Notes: a model not told the origin generated them from the sequence alone. A stretch of DNA of 64,000 nucleotides from CAUZIZ01 sp965218775 (GCA_965218775.1 CBDCLS010000005.1:868001-932000); one strand, 5' to 3'. Shown: positions 25,298-35,083, numbered from the stretch's first letter. Numbers and translations: made by a program.

Positions 25298-26631
25298 CAC
25301 TGCTGTCCGGTTTAGATTGTAGAGATCGTCTATAAGTTACATGGGTATAGTAGGTTGCGACGAGGAAGGGGTGTGACGCATTTGAATTTTCGTGGCTTCT
25401 CCTTGGCCCCGTACCCAGACGGTCAGAGGCGTAGTCCAGTCTCTGGCCATGAACCCAAGACGAACGATTTTTGCCCAGCTGATGGAGGGGATTCACCGGG
25501 AACAGTTCCAGCGCTGTGTCGAGCGTTACGGAGGAGACCGCCGGGTGCGCCGCTTCTCGTGCCGGAACCAGTTTCTGGCCATGGCCTTCGCGCAGTTGAC
25601 GTACCGGGAGAGCTTGCGGGACATCGAGGCCTGCCTGCGCTCCCGAAGCGAGCTGCTCTATTCGCTGGGATTTCGCGGGGAGGTGGCCCGCAGCACCCTG
25701 GCCGAAGCCAACGAAACACGGGACTGGCGTATCTACGCCGACTTGGCGCAGAAGCTCATTGTCAAAGCCAGACGCCTGTATGCCAACGAGCAACTCGGTC
25801 TGGAGCTGGGGGAGACAGTCTATGCCTTCGACTCGACCACCATCGACCTGTGCTTGAGCTTGTTTCCCTGGGCCCACTTTCGCAAGCGCAAGGGCGCCAT
25901 CAAACTGCACACCCTGCTGGACTTGCGGGGTCCGATCCCCACCGTCATCGAGATCACCCAGGGAAAGTGCCACGACGTCAACCTGTTGGATTCCCTCGTC
26001 ATCGAGCCCGGTGCCTTTTACGTCATGGACCGGGGTTATCTCGACTTTGCTCGTCTGCATGTCGTTCATCAAGCTTGCGCCTACTTTGTGATTCGGGCCA
26101 AGAAGAATCTCCGCTTTACTCGCTACACCTCTCGACCCCGGTCCGATCAGCCCGGAGTTCGCAGCGATCACACCGGGCGCTTGGCCTTGCCAAAATCTCG
26201 GCAAGACTATCCAGAGCACTTGCGAAGAGTTCGCTTCTTCGACGCTCCCACCAACAAATCTCTCGTCTTCCTGACGAACAATTTCACCCTTCCGGCCCTC
26301 AGCGTCGCCTCCCTCTACAAACTCCGCTGGCAGGTGGAGCTGTTCTTCAAGTGGATCAAGCAGCACCTGCGAATCAAGACCTTCTACGGCACCTCCGACA
26401 ATGCCGTTCGCACCCAGATCTGGATTGCTGTCTGCGTTTACCTCCTCATCGCAATCCTGAAAAAGGAACTCAAGCTTCCCCAAAGTCTACACAGTATTCT
26501 GCAGGTTTTGAGCGTGACCGCATTCGAGAAAGTTCCCATTTATCAACTACTTATGAGACCTAGCTTGCAGGAAGCCCACAGTCCTAGCTCTAACCAGTTG
26601 ACTCTATGGGACTTATAACCGGACACTAGTG
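25298..26631 (+). mobile_element. IS4-family insertion sequence, apparently intact
   Basis: A 1334-base element with imperfect terminal inverted repeats (CACTGCTGTCCGGTT at the left, CACTAGTGTCCGGTT read inward from the right). It is flanked by a perfect 9-base duplication, ATATCCCTG, at 25289-25297 and 26632-26640. The size, duplication length and single transposase are normal for IS4-family elements. Its clean duplication indicates a recent insertion. It interrupts the NTT/HEAT transporter gene, which runs on the opposite strand. Confidence 0.95.
25449..26618 (+). CDS. IS4-family transposase (DDE)
   Basis: A 389-residue transposase. I take ATG 25449 (NPRRTIFAQLMEG), the usual start of the DUF4372-type N-terminal domain, rather than the ATG 57 bases upstream. 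Catalytic residues are visible: the first Asp in YAFDSTTIDL, the second in YVMDRGYLDF, and the YREK signature in YKLRWQVELFFKWIK (Y-2-R-3-E-6-K), characteristic of IS4. The reading frame is uninterrupted, so the enzyme may be active. It ends 13 bases before the right end of the element. Confidence 0.95.
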   Translation: MNPRRTIFAQLMEGIHREQFQRCVERYGGDRRVRRFSCRNQFLAMAFAQLTYRESLRDIEACLRSRSELLYSLGFRGEVARSTLAEANETRDWRIYADLAQKLIVKARRLYANEQLGLELGETVYAFDSTTIDLCLSLFPWAHFRKRKGAIKLHTLLDLRGPIPTVIEITQGKCHDVNLLDSLVIEPGAFYVMDRGYLDFARLHVVHQACAYFVIRAKKNLRFTRYTSRPRSDQPGVRSDHTGRLALPKSRQDYPEHLRRVRFFDAPTNKSLVFLTNNFTLPALSVASLYKLRWQVELFFKWIKQHLRIKTFYGTSDNAVRTQIWIAVCVYLLIAILKKELKLPQSLHSILQVLSVTAFEKVPIYQLLMRPSLQEAHSPSSNQLTLWDL

Positions 26632-29039
26632 ATATCCCTGGGAGGATAGCGCAGCCCCAGGAGCCTGAAGATCAGTTCCAGATTCTCATCCTGCTTTTCG
26701 ATGATTGCCTTCTGCAGCAATTGATCGGCCGCGCTCTTGCGGGCGACTTGTCTTTGTGCCTGGAGGATCTGGACCGTCGCGTAGTAGGACCTCGTCTCCT
26801 CGATCAGGGACGCATCCACCCTCTCCCGAGGAAAGCGCAACCGTGGATAGTTGGCATGCAACTTGTTCAGTGCCTTGACCAGATGGTGTTTCATCAAAGG
26901 ATCTGCTCGCATCAGATTCGCGGTCAGGATATCCACCGCCTCCTGACTCGGAATCTGGGTAAAAACCTTGATCACGTTCGCACGAATAGTCAAATCGAGA
27001 CTCTCGTCTCCAAGAAGGTCATCCAACGTCCCCAGGATCTCTTCCCCGAAAGCGGCGAGGGCCGCACGGGCATCGGCCCGGAACTCCGACTGCGACAGCT
27101 TATCGAGCAGCCACTCGACAAATGCCGAGTCTCGCATCCGACCCGCACTGTGGATCACCTGTCTCACAACAACGGCGGAAGAGTCGTCTTTAAGCTTGAG
27201 CAGATACTTCCTCAAATCAGGTCTGTTCAAACTCCCCAGGAGCTTCGCCACCTGCACTCGGGCTAGCTCCGCCTCCTCTCCGACAGTCGCCAGCAATTCC
27301 TGAATCGCCTCTTCGTCCACCTGCCCGCGGTCATTCTCACTTCCATAGGCCGCAATGTATCCAATTGCAGCGAGCCTTACCTCGAAACTGAGGCTCTTCG
27401 AATACTGTTGCAGTTTCTCCTCCGAATCCTCCGGCGACCGTTGGCAGAGGAGGTGCAAAGCCTCCACCCGCACCTCCTGATCCGGATCCTGCAAGAGCTC
27501 TTCAACCTCAGAAATGAGAGTGTCGTCTGACTGCTCCTGAAGCACCTGGAGCGACTTTCTTCGCACTTCGGCGTTGGGATGTTTCAGGAGTGGCCGCACC
27601 GACGAGACCAGTTCCACGTTCTTGACCGACATCAACATGTCCAAGGCGTAGGTAACCTGCCTCTCGTGCTCGCTGGCAAGCGCGGCCAGCAGTGGTTTCA
27701 CTGCCGAAGCATCCGTGATCTCCATCCTCAGCTCATCCGGATCAATCTGCCGCCTCTCGAGAGCCTCTCGGAAAGCGTTCACGTACTCTCGGCCTACCGC
27801 GATCGCGAGTCCGATCCAGATGCCCGCCATACCGATGACCACCAGACTGAGGTGTCGAACCGAGAAATGAAGCTGCGTTGTTAGAATCCAGATCAAGCCG
27901 CCCGCCAATCCGCGGCACCATCGGTCGACCAGGATGTCGGTAACGACCTTGATGCGCTTTCTGATCTCCAGGGGGATGGGAAGAAACAGCAGCTCCCGTC
28001 CCGTCTTGTCGATGGAGTACCTGAAGCTACCATCGATACCGCGCATCAGGACACCGACCCACAACACCGGAGCAGCAAACATCGCCAGGGATGCAGCGAA
28101 GAGGCCGATAGGGAGAAACAGGATGCTACCACCCACTCCCAGGATCCGGAGCACGCGATAGCTCAAGAGGGATTGGAAGAGGAGGGAGAACAGGCTAAGA
28201 CGACCGTAGAACTTTCCCAGGAATGAAGTCAGTTCGGCCTTCTCGGGAAAATTCTCGACTGAAACTGTCTTGAACTGGAAGTCAACGAATGTGGTCACCA
28301 GCATGGTCAGGGAGAGCATGGCGACGATTCCGCCCAGCTGGCGGCTCTGGAGGAAGGTCTTGAGCAACGGAACGAATGTCTCGCGACTCTCCTCATCGAC
28401 CAACTCCGGGTCTGGGGCTTCGCCTGTGGGAGGTCCTCCTTCCGCCGAGGCCAGATTCAGAATCACGATACAAATCGCTAGAAAACCGAGGCAGAAGAAG
28501 AGCAGGTTCTCTGTTGGGACCCCGAGATTCTCAACCAAAAAGCTAGCGAGTTCCCCTCCTGTGACGGCTCCCAGGATGCCCCCCAGGGTCAGTAGTCCAA
28601 AGAGCCGTTTGGCCTGTCGGGGATTCATGGAGGCATTGGCAAAGAGCCAGAACTGAGAGGTAGACAACACACCAAAGATGCTGACCCAGACGTAGAAAAG
28701 GTAGTACACCCAGGGCTGCTCCAGACTCAGCAACCACCACAACAGAAGCAGGCTCACGATCAAGATTGCGGTCGTCACATTAATGAGGTGGATGAGTCCC
28801 AGCCGACGGGCGGACCTGGAATAGATTACTGTCACCGGGACCGCGAAACAGGCTACTAGGACAAAAGCGAGGGTGAGCTGCTCGGTCCCGAGGGTTACGA
28901 GAAACAGACTGTCCCTGGCGGGCTTGAGGAAATAGTAGGTCAGAAGCAGCAGGTAGTAATAGAAGAACATCAGCGCGACCAAGGCTGCCTCGCCCTTGCG
29001 CACATCCACGATAGAACTCAAGAAACGCTTTATCTTCAT
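26613..29039 (-). pseudogene. NTT-type transporter with HEAT repeats, C-terminus lost to an IS4 insertion
   Basis: The first ~802 residues of an ADP/ATP-translocase-like (NTT/TLC, Npt1/Npt2) protein: a polytopic membrane domain with about 12 hydrophobic segments (residues ~15-425; YYLLLLTYYFLKPARDSLF is the family's first helix motif), followed by HEAT repeats from ~440 to the end. Members exchange nucleotides across membranes in parasites and chlamydiae, but free-living homologues with HEAT domains have unknown substrates. The IS4-family element adds six foreign residues (ITSVRL) and a stop at 26613. About 119 residues of the ancestor lie beyond the element (24931-25297). The membrane domain is intact, so a truncated protein could still be made. 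Confidence 0.88.
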
Positions 29040-29198
29040 CGAAGGCCCTGTTTCAGTTCAGTTCGGCTCCCAGCTGTGCCGGCTCATTCGAGAACAAGAC
29101 CTTGGTCGTCTCGAACCACGAACATCGATAGCAGCGTGGCAAAGAACCGCAAGTTTTGAACCTGGACATTTTTCCTGAAATAATCAAGCTTTTTCTAA

Positions 29199-29468
29199 GC
29201 ACACGATTCCATAAATACGGTGACGTTTGCAGATGGGGCTTGTGAGGCGAGATCAAGGCGAGAGGAGGAAGTCGATGCTTGGTCATCTTCGACGACGACC
29301 AACGCCGAGATCGTCCACAACCCCCATCTGCCCTTCGGGTGGCGACGGGACGAGCCGATTCCTTTGTCGCTCCTCCTCCACTATGAAAGACATGGCGTTC
29401 GTCGTCGCTTCGCGGACTCGACCCGTCACGCTCGCCACAAACGTCCTTGTATTTATGGAACCGTGTAC
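29199..29468. mobile_element. MITE-like inverted-repeat element, copy 2
   Basis: A 270-base relative of the element at 21753-22026, in inverted orientation. The ends read GCACACGATTCCATAAATAC and, inward from the right, GTACACGGTTCCATAAATAC. It is flanked by TAA at 29196-29198 and 29469-29471, consistent with a 3-base TWA target. It lies in the divergent gap between the NTT transporter and pepD genes, only 20 bases before the pepD start, so it may have changed their promoters. It carries no transposase. Confidence 0.85.
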
Positions 29469-29488
29469 TAAGTAGGCGGGAGACTGAA

Positions 29489-30940
29489 ATGACTTTTGTG
29501 TCCGAGTTGGAACCTCAGGAACTCTGGAAGCACTTTGACCACATCTTGACTATCCCCCGCGGCTCGAAAAACGAAGAAGCCGCGGCCCAGTACGTCATAT
29601 CTGTGGCCGAGCGAAACGGTCTCTCTTTCAAGCGGGATCCCACCGGCAACCTGGTCGTGGCCAAGCCCGCGCAGACGGGAAATGATTCCGCAGCTAGCAC
29701 TATACTGCAATCGCACCTGGACATGGTGAACGAGAAAAACGCTGACGTAGAGCATGACTTCACCAAGGATCCGATTTGTCCTCGCCGAGAAGAAGACTAT
29801 TTGTACGCTACGGGAACCACATTGGGTTCAGATAACGGCATCGGGGTAGCCTCCTCGCTTGCGGTAATGGAGAGCCGTGTCATTCAACATGGTCCGATGG
29901 AGTTCCTCTTCACCGTGGACGAGGAGACCGGGCTAACCGGCGCAGCCGGCCTCCAACCCGACTTCCTGAAGGGCCGCCGCCTGCTGAATCTGGACAGCGA
30001 GGAAGAAGGAGCCGTTTACATCGGATGTGCTGGAGGTGCCGGGACCAACCTGGAGCTCCCCCTGACCTACACCTCACCCGCACCCGGTTTGTCACCCGTA
30101 GAGGTAGAGTTAGCCGGTCTTCGCGGCGGGCACTCGGGCGCAGAAATCCATCTCCAGAGAGGCAACGCAATCAAGCTTCTGGCGCGGATGCTCAGCGCGG
30201 CTCGGAAGCGACGCACTTTCCAGCTGGCCGGCTTTCAGGGTGGCAATATGCACAATGCCATCCCCCGAGAAGCCTTTGCTCAGGTTTTTATCGGATCGCG
30301 GGGGAGAGAGCTCTTTGAGGAAACCCTCGCAGACCAGCTAGCAGCGACCCAGGAAGAGTTCCGATCCGCCGACCCCGATATGCGTCTTTCATTGAAGGAT
30401 CTTGACCCAAACGGACAGGTTTTCGACGTAGAAACCTCGACGAAAGTACTCCACCTGCTCAACGCGCTGCCCCATGGTGTCATCTCCATGAGCTACGACA
30501 TTCCGGACCTGGTGGAGACCAGCTCCAATCTGGCCACCGCCAGAGTCGAGGGTGATCGCCTGAGAGTTCACATCAGTAACCGAAGCTCAGTCGCCTCGGC
30601 CTTGGGTGCCATCCAATCCCGGGTAGCGGCTATCGGCGAGCTTGCCGGTGCGGAAGTTGTAGAACTGGAGGGATATCCTGGCTGGAAACCAAACCTGGAT
30701 TCCCCGCTCCTGAAAACGGTGGAAAAAGTCCACACGCGCGTCCTGGGGAAAAAACCGGAGGCCAAGGCAATCCACGCCGGCCTGGAATGCGGAATCATCG
30801 GCGAGCACTACGCCGGAATGGACATGGTCTCCATCGGGCCTCTGATCGAGTTCCCCCACTCTCCCGACGAACGTGTCCAGATCAGCTCGGTGGGTTCCTT
30901 CTACGGGCTCTTGACGGCGATTCTTGAAGAAGTGAGTTGA
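29489..30940 (+). CDS. pepD: Aminoacyl-histidine dipeptidase (peptidase M20C)
   Basis: A metal-dependent cytosolic dipeptidase that hydrolyses Xaa-His and other dipeptides. From ATG 29489 it is 483 residues, the usual PepD length; the upstream in-frame ATG at 29447 lies in the inserted element and is rejected, while GGCGGGAGA (29476-29484) is a good binding site. Metal and catalytic residues are visible: His in LQSHLDMVNEKN, Asp in GSDNGIGVA, the Glu pair in VDEETGLTGA, Asp in LNLDSEEEGAV, and a late His in IHAGLECG. The lid domain contains GLRGGHSGAEI. It is transcribed alone. Its role is likely peptide catabolism. Confidence 0.92.
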   Translation: MTFVSELEPQELWKHFDHILTIPRGSKNEEAAAQYVISVAERNGLSFKRDPTGNLVVAKPAQTGNDSAASTILQSHLDMVNEKNADVEHDFTKDPICPRREEDYLYATGTTLGSDNGIGVASSLAVMESRVIQHGPMEFLFTVDEETGLTGAAGLQPDFLKGRRLLNLDSEEEGAVYIGCAGGAGTNLELPLTYTSPAPGLSPVEVELAGLRGGHSGAEIHLQRGNAIKLLARMLSAARKRRTFQLAGFQGGNMHNAIPREAFAQVFIGSRGRELFEETLADQLAATQEEFRSADPDMRLSLKDLDPNGQVFDVETSTKVLHLLNALPHGVISMSYDIPDLVETSSNLATARVEGDRLRVHISNRSSVASALGAIQSRVAAIGELAGAEVVELEGYPGWKPNLDSPLLKTVEKVHTRVLGKKPEAKAIHAGLECGIIGEHYAGMDMVSIGPLIEFPHSPDERVQISSVGSFYGLLTAILEEVS

Positions 30941-31580
30941 GCAGTTAGCAGTATGTCAGTAAGCAGTGTGTCAGTGAAGGGAGTGAGCAGTGTATCAGTG
31001 ACCGTGTGTTAGCGAACAGATGAGCGGTGAATCGGTGGAAGTAGTGAGCACCGAGAGGGCAGTAATGTCAGCGATCGGCTATGACCCGCCTAGCGAGAGT
31101 TCAAAGTAGAATTCATATGTAATTGCCCAGACCTGACCATACAAACAGTGTCAGAGTAGATCGCCCCTGATCGGCCGTTTTCGCCCAGAAGCCGACGTTC
31201 AAATTTTCTCCTGAAACGTCGAATGAACTACTGCAAACGGCCAGGAGCCGACGTTCTATTTCGGGCGCTTCGAAAAAAGCTGTCAGTTTCTTTTTTCGTC
31301 CAAGTGGATTTCTCCCCACAACGTCTAAGCAGATCCACCCTTGCAATGTCTTTCTGTATTCTGCATAGAACGGCGTCAGTACTGACCACCTTTTCACTCT
31401 ATCGCTCAACGGTTGACGACATCCTCCGAACTTGAAGAAAAACCCTTTGAAATCGAGGGCCTGAGACCCGCGGAGACCTTGGGTCGATTTTCGTGGGGTT
31501 ACGCTGGAACAAATACAAATGATTTTCCTCCAGCACGGACAGAAGTTGGGCGGCCCCTCGGTTGCCGAGCCTGGATCCGG
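30941..31580. repeat. Gene-free region with degenerate AGCAGTGTGTCAGTG-type repeats
   Basis: The first ~100 bases after pepD repeat a GCAGT/GTCAGT motif about eight times (30943-31080). The inverted counterpart (CACTGCTCACTGCTCACTG) lies at 31929-31947, so the two blocks bracket the antitoxin-like gene. The middle contains the direct repeats GCCGACGTTC at 31190 and 31239. A 98-codon minus-strand frame at 31113-31409 has no recognisable features, and I do not call it. Otherwise nothing is seen here. Confidence 0.5.
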
Positions 31581-31592
31581 TAGAATGTTCGC

Positions 31593-31811
31593 ATGCTAGT
31601 TACCAGCGGAAAGATCGTCGACGGTAAGGTCGTCATTGAAGGCGCGCCCCTGCCCGAGGGCGAAGTCGTCACCGTGCTCGCTCGTGAACCTGGCGAGGAT
31701 TTCGTTCTCACTCCTGAGCAGGAGAGGTTCCTTACTGAGTCCGCGGAGCAGGCCCGGCGGCGCGAGGTCATCTCGGGCGATGAGATGCTGAGGCGCATCG
31801 CTCCCCGTTGA
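31593..31811 (+). CDS. Antitoxin-like small protein
   Basis: A 72-residue acidic protein. It opens with a short beta-rich segment (MLVTSGKIVDGKVVIEGAPL) and closes with a helical part (LTPEQERFLTESAEQARR then EVISGDEMLRRI). This layout resembles small antitoxin-like proteins that precede RelE/ParE-type toxin genes; I recall the pattern and cannot confirm it by search. The stop overlaps a TTG (31808-31810) that opens a short frame reading LSRLLALTVTERTDAV, like the first residues of a ParE toxin, which degenerates at once. TAGAAT at 31581-31586 lies six bases before the ATG, suggesting a leaderless message. Confidence 0.5.
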   Translation: MLVTSGKIVDGKVVIEGAPLPEGEVVTVLAREPGEDFVLTPEQERFLTESAEQARRREVISGDEMLRRIAPR

Positions 31812-31956
31812 GTCGGCTGCTCGCGCTGACGGTGACCGAGCGAACGGACGCTGTCTGTAGAATCGGGTTCCGACTATCACAATTCATAGTTAGTAGACTT
31901 GGAACCCTGCCCCACTCTTCACTGGTACACTGCTCACTGCTCACTGACATACTGCT

Positions 31957-33309
31957 CTAACCAACCGACTCACTACTCAGCAGGGCCCCTTCCTGACGCA
32001 TCGCGTTGACCGCCTTTTCGAAGGCTTCGATGGTGAAGTCTATGTCAGCCTCGGTATGGGCCGCGGTTGGACGCCAGCTCCATCCTCCCTGGACATCGAC
32101 ACCCTCGTTGAGAAGTGCCTTCCGGAAATGACCCATCATTTTGACTTCGTTTGCCTCCTTCAACTGCTCGTGAGGTGTGACACAGATCCCGTCCTCGTCC
32201 AACTCTTCTTTCAAGCCGAACGCGACAAACAGGTTGGAGCAAACATTGTAGGCGAATCCTCCCTCGCCCCGGCTCAGAACATCGTTGATGCCTGACTTGA
32301 GGCGCTCGGTGAGGGCATCGACACGGTCGTTGATCGGTTCTTCGGCGATAATTCCGAGTGCAGTGGTGCCGGCACTGGCGGAAAGAGGGTTGGCGTTGAA
32401 GGTACCCGGATGGGCCACCCGCTGGGTCGTGTCCCATTCAGGATCCTGGCGGTGCTGGATCATGTCCAGGATGTCGGCTCTCCCGACGACCGCCCCCCCG
32501 GGTAGCCCTCCCGCCATGATCTTGGCATGGGTGCTCATGTCCGGCGTGACACCATAGTGCAGCTGAGCCCCACCCCGAGAGACTCGAAAACCGGTGATTA
32601 CCTCGTCGAAGATGAGAATTACCCCATATTGCCGAGTGACTTCGCGCAGCTCCCGCAAGAAGCTCGGCCTAAGCGGAAACATGCTGCCGAGGGCGCCGGT
32701 GGGCTCCAGAATCACTGCGGCGATATCCGGATCCCTCTCTAGAATCCTCTCCACCTGTGCCATCTCTGTCTTGGCAACCACCACCGTTCCCGCCGCTCCA
32801 GCCGGAACGCCCGCGGCAGCCTGGGTCTCATCGACAACGGCATAATCATTCCAGCCGTGGAAGTGACGTTCGAACTTTAGAAGTTTGTCCCGGCCCGTGA
32901 AAGCCCGGGCCAGGCGAAAAGCCATGAGGGTCGCCTCGGTTCCCGATGAGACAAACCTGACCCTCTCGGCGCAAGGCACCAGCCCCATGATGGCTTCGGC
33001 CCAGCGAATTTCCAGCTCGGTACTTCCGCCCAGGTGGGTCCCGGCCTCCATCTGCTTCTTCACGGCGTCCACAATGGCGGGATGACTATGCCCTAAAATC
33101 ACGGCGCCGTGTCCCACCACATAATCCACGTATCGGTTGCCATCGACATCCCACTTGTAGGCGCCCTTCGCTCGCGTCAGATAGACCGGAAAGGGGGTGA
33201 TCCATCGAGAATCATGGGTGACGCCGTCTGGAAAAGACCGGTGGCCTGCTTCGGCCAATCCAGCTGATTCGGTGTGGGTCTGTGCGAAACGTTCATCTAT
33301 CGTCGTCAT
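31957..33309 (-). CDS. Class III aminotransferase, glutamate-1-semialdehyde aminomutase-like
   Basis: A PLP enzyme of 450 residues from ATG 33309; the 27 codons upstream look like non-family sequence. The fold and key segments are those of glutamate-1-semialdehyde 2,1-aminomutase relatives: YVDYVVGHGAVILGHSHP, RFVSSGTEATLMAFRLARA, FDEVITGFRVSRGG, and the PLP lysine in HAKIMAGGLPGGAVVG. True HemL is shorter (about 430 residues) and would sit near haem genes, which are absent here, so this is more likely a catabolic or secondary-metabolism aminotransferase of the same subfamily. It is divergent from the CehA-like gene at 33458. Confidence 0.85.
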   Translation of the reverse strand: MTTIDERFAQTHTESAGLAEAGHRSFPDGVTHDSRWITPFPVYLTRAKGAYKWDVDGNRYVDYVVGHGAVILGHSHPAIVDAVKKQMEAGTHLGGSTELEIRWAEAIMGLVPCAERVRFVSSGTEATLMAFRLARAFTGRDKLLKFERHFHGWNDYAVVDETQAAAGVPAGAAGTVVVAKTEMAQVERILERDPDIAAVILEPTGALGSMFPLRPSFLRELREVTRQYGVILIFDEVITGFRVSRGGAQLHYGVTPDMSTHAKIMAGGLPGGAVVGRADILDMIQHRQDPEWDTTQRVAHPGTFNANPLSASAGTTALGIIAEEPINDRVDALTERLKSGINDVLSRGEGGFAYNVCSNLFVAFGLKEELDEDGICVTPHEQLKEANEVKMMGHFRKALLNEGVDVQGGWSWRPTAAHTEADIDFTIEAFEKAVNAMRQEGALLSSESVG

Positions 33310-33457
33310 GTCTGAGCTCCATGAATTGGTAGGGCCTATCCCTGGTTTCAAAAACGCAACCATCATAGGCCGCCGCCTGCTCCAGTTCAATCACGACCGA
33401 GGGTCGCTGTTAGGGCCTGTCGCGAGGTTATGGTAGAAGAGACATGGGGGGACAAGG

Positions 33458-35083
33458 ATGAAGACAACCGCGACTGTGAGCCGAAAATCCTCAACCACCA
33501 ACCGGATTCTTCCAATCGGATTTCTTCTGGGGCTTTCGCTGCTACTCGCCTGGACATCTCCGGCGCGCGTGCGGATCACCCTGGTCGATGCCAGCTCGGG
33601 AAAGCCGGTGCCAGGCGTGCTCCGAGCCAGGGCTGCGGGTCAGGCCAAAGCGCTCCCATTGGAAAGTCTACTCCGCAGGGGGCAAGGTCTCGAGGAGAAC
33701 AAGGACCCTGCTGGCGCCCTCTACCCCATCCTGGATTGGTACACGCTGCCTTCGGACACCGAGATCACGCTGCCCCGGAAGAAGATCCTACTGGAAGCGT
33801 TCTCGGGACTGGAAAGCGAACTGGCCCGAGTGGATCTCGATCTCCGGGAGTCCGCACCCGAGACGGTCGCTGTCCCGATTCAATTCTTCAGCCAGGTGTC
33901 CCAGAATCGGTGGTTCGGAGGCAACACTCACCTCCACCTCAGGAACCTCGATGCCGAAGGGGCCCGGCGCTATCTCTCGGAGATCCCCTACGTCGACCGA
34001 CTGGATATCCTCTTCATTTCCTACCTGGAACGGGGGATCTGGCCGTCAAAGCCTCGTAAGCAGGCCCGCGACGACGAAAGCTACATCACCAACCGATATC
34101 CTATCGGTGAGTTGGGCCGGTTCCGGTCAAGGGGGCCGATCCTTTCCAACGGCGAAGAACATCGCAACAATCTGCCCGAGCGGACCGGCTTTGGCCACGT
34201 GATGCTGCTGGGGATCCAGGAGCTGATCAAGCCGGTCAGCATCGGTCCTCAAATCGAAGGCGCCGGCAGTGACGGGACTCCTCTGCAGGAAGGGATCCTG
34301 GAGGCGAGGAGACAGGGAGGCACCAGCATCTGGTGCCACAACGAGTACGGCTGGGAGGATGTCCCCAACTTCGTTGCGGGGAATCTGGATGGGCTCAATC
34401 TGTTCGACGGCGGGGGGGAGCGATCCACCTACGGCACCTGGTACCAATATCTGAACGCCGGACTTCGGGTGCCAGCTTCCACTGGGACAGACTGGTTCAT
34501 GTATGACATGGCTCGGGCCTACGTTCAGATCGGTGGTGCGCTCTCAACCAAAAGCTGGCTTGGAGCCCTGGCGGCAGGCCGATCCTTCATAACCAACGGG
34601 CCCCTGCTGGAGTTCGAAGTGGAGGGAAAGGGCGTCGGCTCCGTGGTGCCGTTAAGCAAACCGGGTCGAGTCCGGGTTGCCGGCGTGGCCAAAGGTCGGC
34701 AGCGCTTCGGGCGCCTGGAACTGGTACAGAACGGCAAAATCGTGGGCCAGGTTGAGGCCACTCGAGAAGAAGGACACTTCAGAGCCGATCTGGAGCTTGA
34801 AGTCCAGATAGACGAGCCCAGCTGGCTCGCGCTCAGGACAGAGGGGTCGGGAAACAGTTACTACGGATGGCCTCTTTTTTCCCATACTTCAGCAACCTAT
34901 GTCTCCATCGAAGGTCGGATGCCCAGGAGCAGCGAGGCTCAGAACGCGTTGATCCAGGAGATGGAGAACGCGCTGGCCGATATCCAGCAAAAAGCCATAT
35001 TCTTCTCCGCAGAAGAGCGGGAGCGGGTTCTGGGTGTGTATCAGCGGGGCATCGAGACACTGCGGAGATCGACTGGCGGATAG
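33458..35083 (+). CDS. CehA/McbA-type metallohydrolase, exported
   Basis: A 541-residue protein with a signal peptide (ILPIGFLLGLSLLLAWTSPA). The first ~150 residues form a beta-rich domain, then a PHP-like metallohydrolase domain follows. Candidate metal ligands are the His residues in GGNTHLHLRN (residue ~157), NGEEHRN, WCHNEYGWE and the Asp in GTDWFMYDMA. The CehA/McbA group includes phosphoesterase-type and carbamate hydrolases, so the exact reaction is unknown. A C-terminal beta-sandwich and coiled segment closes the protein. A GGGGGACAAGG stands just before the ATG. It is a single gene. Confidence 0.8.
   Translation: MKTTATVSRKSSTTNRILPIGFLLGLSLLLAWTSPARVRITLVDASSGKPVPGVLRARAAGQAKALPLESLLRRGQGLEENKDPAGALYPILDWYTLPSDTEITLPRKKILLEAFSGLESELARVDLDLRESAPETVAVPIQFFSQVSQNRWFGGNTHLHLRNLDAEGARRYLSEIPYVDRLDILFISYLERGIWPSKPRKQARDDESYITNRYPIGELGRFRSRGPILSNGEEHRNNLPERTGFGHVMLLGIQELIKPVSIGPQIEGAGSDGTPLQEGILEARRQGGTSIWCHNEYGWEDVPNFVAGNLDGLNLFDGGGERSTYGTWYQYLNAGLRVPASTGTDWFMYDMARAYVQIGGALSTKSWLGALAAGRSFITNGPLLEFEVEGKGVGSVVPLSKPGRVRVAGVAKGRQRFGRLELVQNGKIVGQVEATREEGHFRADLELEVQIDEPSWLALRTEGSGNSYYGWPLFSHTSATYVSIEGRMPRSSEAQNALIQEMENALADIQQKAIFFSAEERERVLGVYQRGIETLRRSTGG

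Noticed and set aside
25284..26483. 399-codon minus-strand frame and a 402-codon plus-strand alternative frame inside the IS4 element
   Set aside because: Both overlap the transposase, which carries the YREK and Asp motifs; neither frame shows any domain.
31113..31409. 98-codon minus-strand frame in the repeat region
   Set aside because: It has no domain, no binding site and overlaps direct repeats; probably non-coding.
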